The position numbers and the translations under genes are program-made. Positions 13,582-15,635 of a stretch of DNA of 15,635 bases are shown one piece after another. Source of the DNA: CAYHBO01 sp964354855 (GTDB taxonomy: Bacteria > Babelota > Babeliae > Babelales > RVW-14); the NCBI GenBank assembly GCA_964354855.1, contig CAYHBO010000037.1, positions 1 to 15,635 on the forward strand. The letters are read 5' to 3'. A model generated the notes under the pieces. It saw nothing but the letters and a program-made list of their open reading frames with translations. It ran no database searches and had not been told where the DNA came from. Position 1 is the first letter of the stretch, and each line of letters starts with the position of its first letter.

Positions 13582-15543
13582 ATGAAGCAAAAAAATATTA
13601 AATTACTCCTGATGCTTTTCTTATTGACGCCGGCAAGTAACGCCGCTTCAAGCAACCAAAAAAATGCCATCGAAATGGGCATAGCTGAACTCAATGAGAA
13701 ATGCAATCACTCTTTAGTGTACATCGACAACAATACGTGTAACAGCATAAAAATGCTCAAAGAAACCTTACCTTCTAATTATCCATGGTCTGCAAATTTT
13801 ACAACATTACATCAGGATATTACGAGCGACGGAAACGTAGCGCTACAAGAACAAGTTTCTAATGCTATTAATGAGTGCATGGACGCTTGTAAAAAACTGT
13901 CCTTAAAAGACAAACAATCAATACAAAAAGATCTAGAATCCTACAAGAAATTGTTAGATTCTGGAAAAGCTCATCTCGATGCTTTGGAATCTAATAATGC
14001 TGACCAAAGAAAATTCAACTGTAATCAAGTCACTCGTATTTGTAAGTTAAATATTAAACAGCTTCTATTAGTCAATGGTCTTGATTACAGTACCGTACCA
14101 AACATTGTAACCGTACTTACTGATGCTGGTATAACTGGACCTACTGGTGCTACTGGTGCTACTGGTGCTGCTGGTGCTACTGGTGCTACTGGTATTCCAG
14201 GAGCTATCGGCGCTACGGGTAGTTCAGCCGCTGCGGGACCTACCGGTCCAGCAGGTGTTGCGGGTATTACTGGAGCTACCGGAGCTACTGGAGCTACAGG
14301 GAATACAGGAGCTGCAGGAGCTACAGGAGATACAGGAGCTACAGGAGATACAGGAGTTACAGGACCTCAGGGACCTCAAGGACCTCAAGGACCTCAGGGG
14401 CCTCAAGGACCTCAAGGCGCAACTGGTGCTTCCATTACCGGTGCAACAGGAGCTCCTGGCCCAACTGGCCCAACTGGCGCTGCTGGGGAAACAGGCGTTA
14501 TGGGAGAAGACGGAGTTCGGGGAAGACCTGGCGCTACAGGAACAGCCGGAGCCACCGGTGCTACCGGACGTCCAGGTAACACGGGAGCGACAGGCAATAC
14601 TGGAAACACAGGCAATACTGGAAACACAGGCAATACTGGAGCAACTGGTGCTACTGGTGATGTAGGGGCCACAGGCGCTACCGGATTTACTGGCGTTACT
14701 GGAGCTACTGGTGCTACTGGTGCTGCAGGAGCTACTGGTGCCACAGGGAATCAAGGAAAAGTTGGTCGTGAAGGCCCTGTAGGCTTTACAGGTGCAACTG
14801 GTGACACGGGTGCAACTGGCAACACAGGTCCTACTGGAAAAACAGGCGCTACAGGCAGCACAGGCGCTACAGGTACTACTGGTGCTACTGGTTTTATTGG
14901 TAGAACTGGTCTTGCTGGACCTACCGGTGCTACTGGCCAAACAGGCTTTGAAGGCAATAACGGAGTTACCGGCGATACCGGTCCTACGGGTGCAGCCGGT
15001 ATAAATGGAACAGACGGACTACCAGGACTTGCTGGTCCTACTGGTCCTACCGGAGTCGGAATCACCGGACCTACTGGTCCTACTGGAACAACTGGAAACA
15101 AAGGCGTAACTGGTGATACCGGTCCAACTGGTACCGATGCTGGAACTCTTGCGTCATATGGTTATTTCTATAACTCTAGTACGGGAACTATATCAAATAA
15201 CGGTCTTTTTACGCTTGATGTATCTGGTATCCGCAACAATATAACACTTAGTACCAACGCGGTAACCGTACCTAATCGCGGAATTTACGCTATTAATGCT
15301 CTTGTCTCATCTACTGCGGGAGCCAAAATCGGACTTACGGTAAATGGCGCAGCCGTAAATGAAAGTACCGTATATTCTACGAGTAATGGTGGACAAACTT
15401 CTTTGTTTGCAACCTTATCATTAAATGCATCTGACACTGTTGCAATTAAAAACACCAGTGGTTCTTCAGTAACACTTAATAGAGTTGTAAGCGGAGATGC
15501 CAGCGTTGCTCTTCTGATTGAACAGATTGATAAAGTAACATAA
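13582..15543 (+). CDS. Secreted collagen-like protein with BclA/C1q-like C-terminal domain (paralogue 2)
   Basis: A 653-residue paralogue of the preceding gene with the same plan. Residues 1-22 are the signal peptide. The Cys-bearing helical domain (about 23-182) shares SLVYID, NYPWS-like, DGNV and SIQKDLESYKKLLDSG stretches with its partner. The collagen region, 183-516, has 106 Gly-X-Y triplets interrupted by GSSAAA, GASIT and GVGIT. A beta-rich head (about 519-653) ends VALLIEQIDKVT. It has six consecutive GPQ triplets and a run of five GNT that the partner lacks, and a few charged triplets (GED, GVR, GRE, GKT). The N- and C-terminal domains are the conserved parts, while the stalk differs by repeat turnover. 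The duplicated leader suggests duplication of the whole gene with its translation signals. Heterotrimers of both products are possible but not shown. Confidence 0.88.
   Translation: MKQKNIKLLLMLFLLTPASNAASSNQKNAIEMGIAELNEKCNHSLVYIDNNTCNSIKMLKETLPSNYPWSANFTTLHQDITSDGNVALQEQVSNAINECMDACKKLSLKDKQSIQKDLESYKKLLDSGKAHLDALESNNADQRKFNCNQVTRICKLNIKQLLLVNGLDYSTVPNIVTVLTDAGITGPTGATGATGAAGATGATGIPGAIGATGSSAAAGPTGPAGVAGITGATGATGATGNTGAAGATGDTGATGDTGVTGPQGPQGPQGPQGPQGPQGATGASITGATGAPGPTGPTGAAGETGVMGEDGVRGRPGATGTAGATGATGRPGNTGATGNTGNTGNTGNTGNTGATGATGDVGATGATGFTGVTGATGATGAAGATGATGNQGKVGREGPVGFTGATGDTGATGNTGPTGKTGATGSTGATGTTGATGFIGRTGLAGPTGATGQTGFEGNNGVTGDTGPTGAAGINGTDGLPGLAGPTGPTGVGITGPTGPTGTTGNKGVTGDTGPTGTDAGTLASYGYFYNSSTGTISNNGLFTLDVSGIRNNITLSTNAVTVPNRGIYAINALVSSTAGAKIGLTVNGAAVNESTVYSTSNGGQTSLFATLSLNASDTVAIKNTSGSSVTLNRVVSGDASVALLIEQIDKVT
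14362..14415 (+). repeat. Six tandem 9-bp GPQ repeats
   Basis: Six copies of a GG(A/G)CCTCA(A/G) unit encode GPQ six times in paralogue 2. Only third-codon A/G changes are seen. This makes the run a likely site of copy-number change. Confidence 0.85.
14593..14637 (+). repeat. Tandem 18-bp GNT-GNT repeats
   Basis: GGCAATACTGGAAACACA occurs twice exactly (14593-14610, 14611-14628), followed by a half copy (14629-14637). It encodes five GNT triplets, using two different codon sets in alternation. Confidence 0.85.
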
Positions 15544-15568
15544 TTTAATATCCACAAACTCAATCTAA

Positions 15569-15610
15569 CTAATGCAAAGCCCCCATTGATCAATGGGGGC
15601 TTTGCATTAG
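15569..15610 (+). terminator. 42-bp perfect palindrome after paralogue 2
   Basis: A 21-bp arm (15569-15589), containing AAAGCCCCC, is perfectly complementary to 15590-15610, starting 25 nt past the stop. As RNA it forms a very stable hairpin with a GC-rich middle. No T run follows on the + strand. It could end transcription from either side or stabilise the collagen mRNA. Confidence 0.6.
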
Positions 15611-15635
15611 AACAAGCGCCGTAATACTAAAGTTA

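Noticed and set aside
12564..14637. CRISPR-like tandem repeats
   Set aside because: Repeats of 9-27 bp are contiguous, have no spacers and lie in an open collagen frame.
14147..15101. Long ORFs on both strands across the second collagen region
   Set aside because: The same artefact of Gly-X-Y coding; composition is low-complexity and follows the collagen frame.

Overview
The window looks like part of a small, AT-rich genome of a host-associated bacterium. Tightly packed housekeeping genes are followed by secreted proteins with no recognisable family and two long collagen-like surface proteins. This mix, plus short palindromic repeats inserted in frame into housekeeping genes, recalls intracellular lineages such as Candidatus Dependentiae (TM6/Babeliae) or, for the repeats, Rickettsiales. 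The assignment is an inference: no rRNA or other decisive marker lies in the window.

Layout. 1-340 holds a terminator-like hairpin and the decayed remains of a small + strand gene. 341-7588 is one compact minus-strand block, transcribed gyrA -> gltX -> Nudix hydrolase -> dprA -> maf -> thiN. Its members overlap by 1-4 nt or lie within 42 nt of each other. thiN and dprA carry palindromic repeats translated as part of the protein: an 80-bp double palindrome and two copies of a shorter GRLEGFER-coding element. 7723-9849 has two minus-strand genes for exported proteins of unknown function. They are separated by a small RNA-structure region whose alternative hairpins would hide or expose the ribosome binding site of the second gene. 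10086-11176 is the phospholipid pair pgsA-pgpA, which makes phosphatidylglycerol. 11177-11537 is a divergent control region with a possible short leader ORF. 11538-15543 has two paralogous + strand genes for secreted collagen-like proteins. Each has a signal peptide, a Cys-containing helical N-domain, about 106 Gly-X-Y triplets and a BclA/C1q-like C-terminal domain. Long perfect palindromes stand after both genes.

Functionally, the left block covers DNA topology (GyrA), translation (GltX), DNA uptake and recombination (DprA), nucleotide-pool cleaning (Nudix, Maf) and thiamine salvage (ThiN). pgsA/pgpA serve membrane synthesis. The right block is an envelope or surface module, probably displayed towards the host. 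The points most worth a second look are the in-frame palindromic insertions, the bistable leader between the two exported-protein genes, the collagen pair with its duplicated leader, and the GyrA quinolone-pocket residues (Gly and Gln at the positions of E. coli Ser83 and Asp87).
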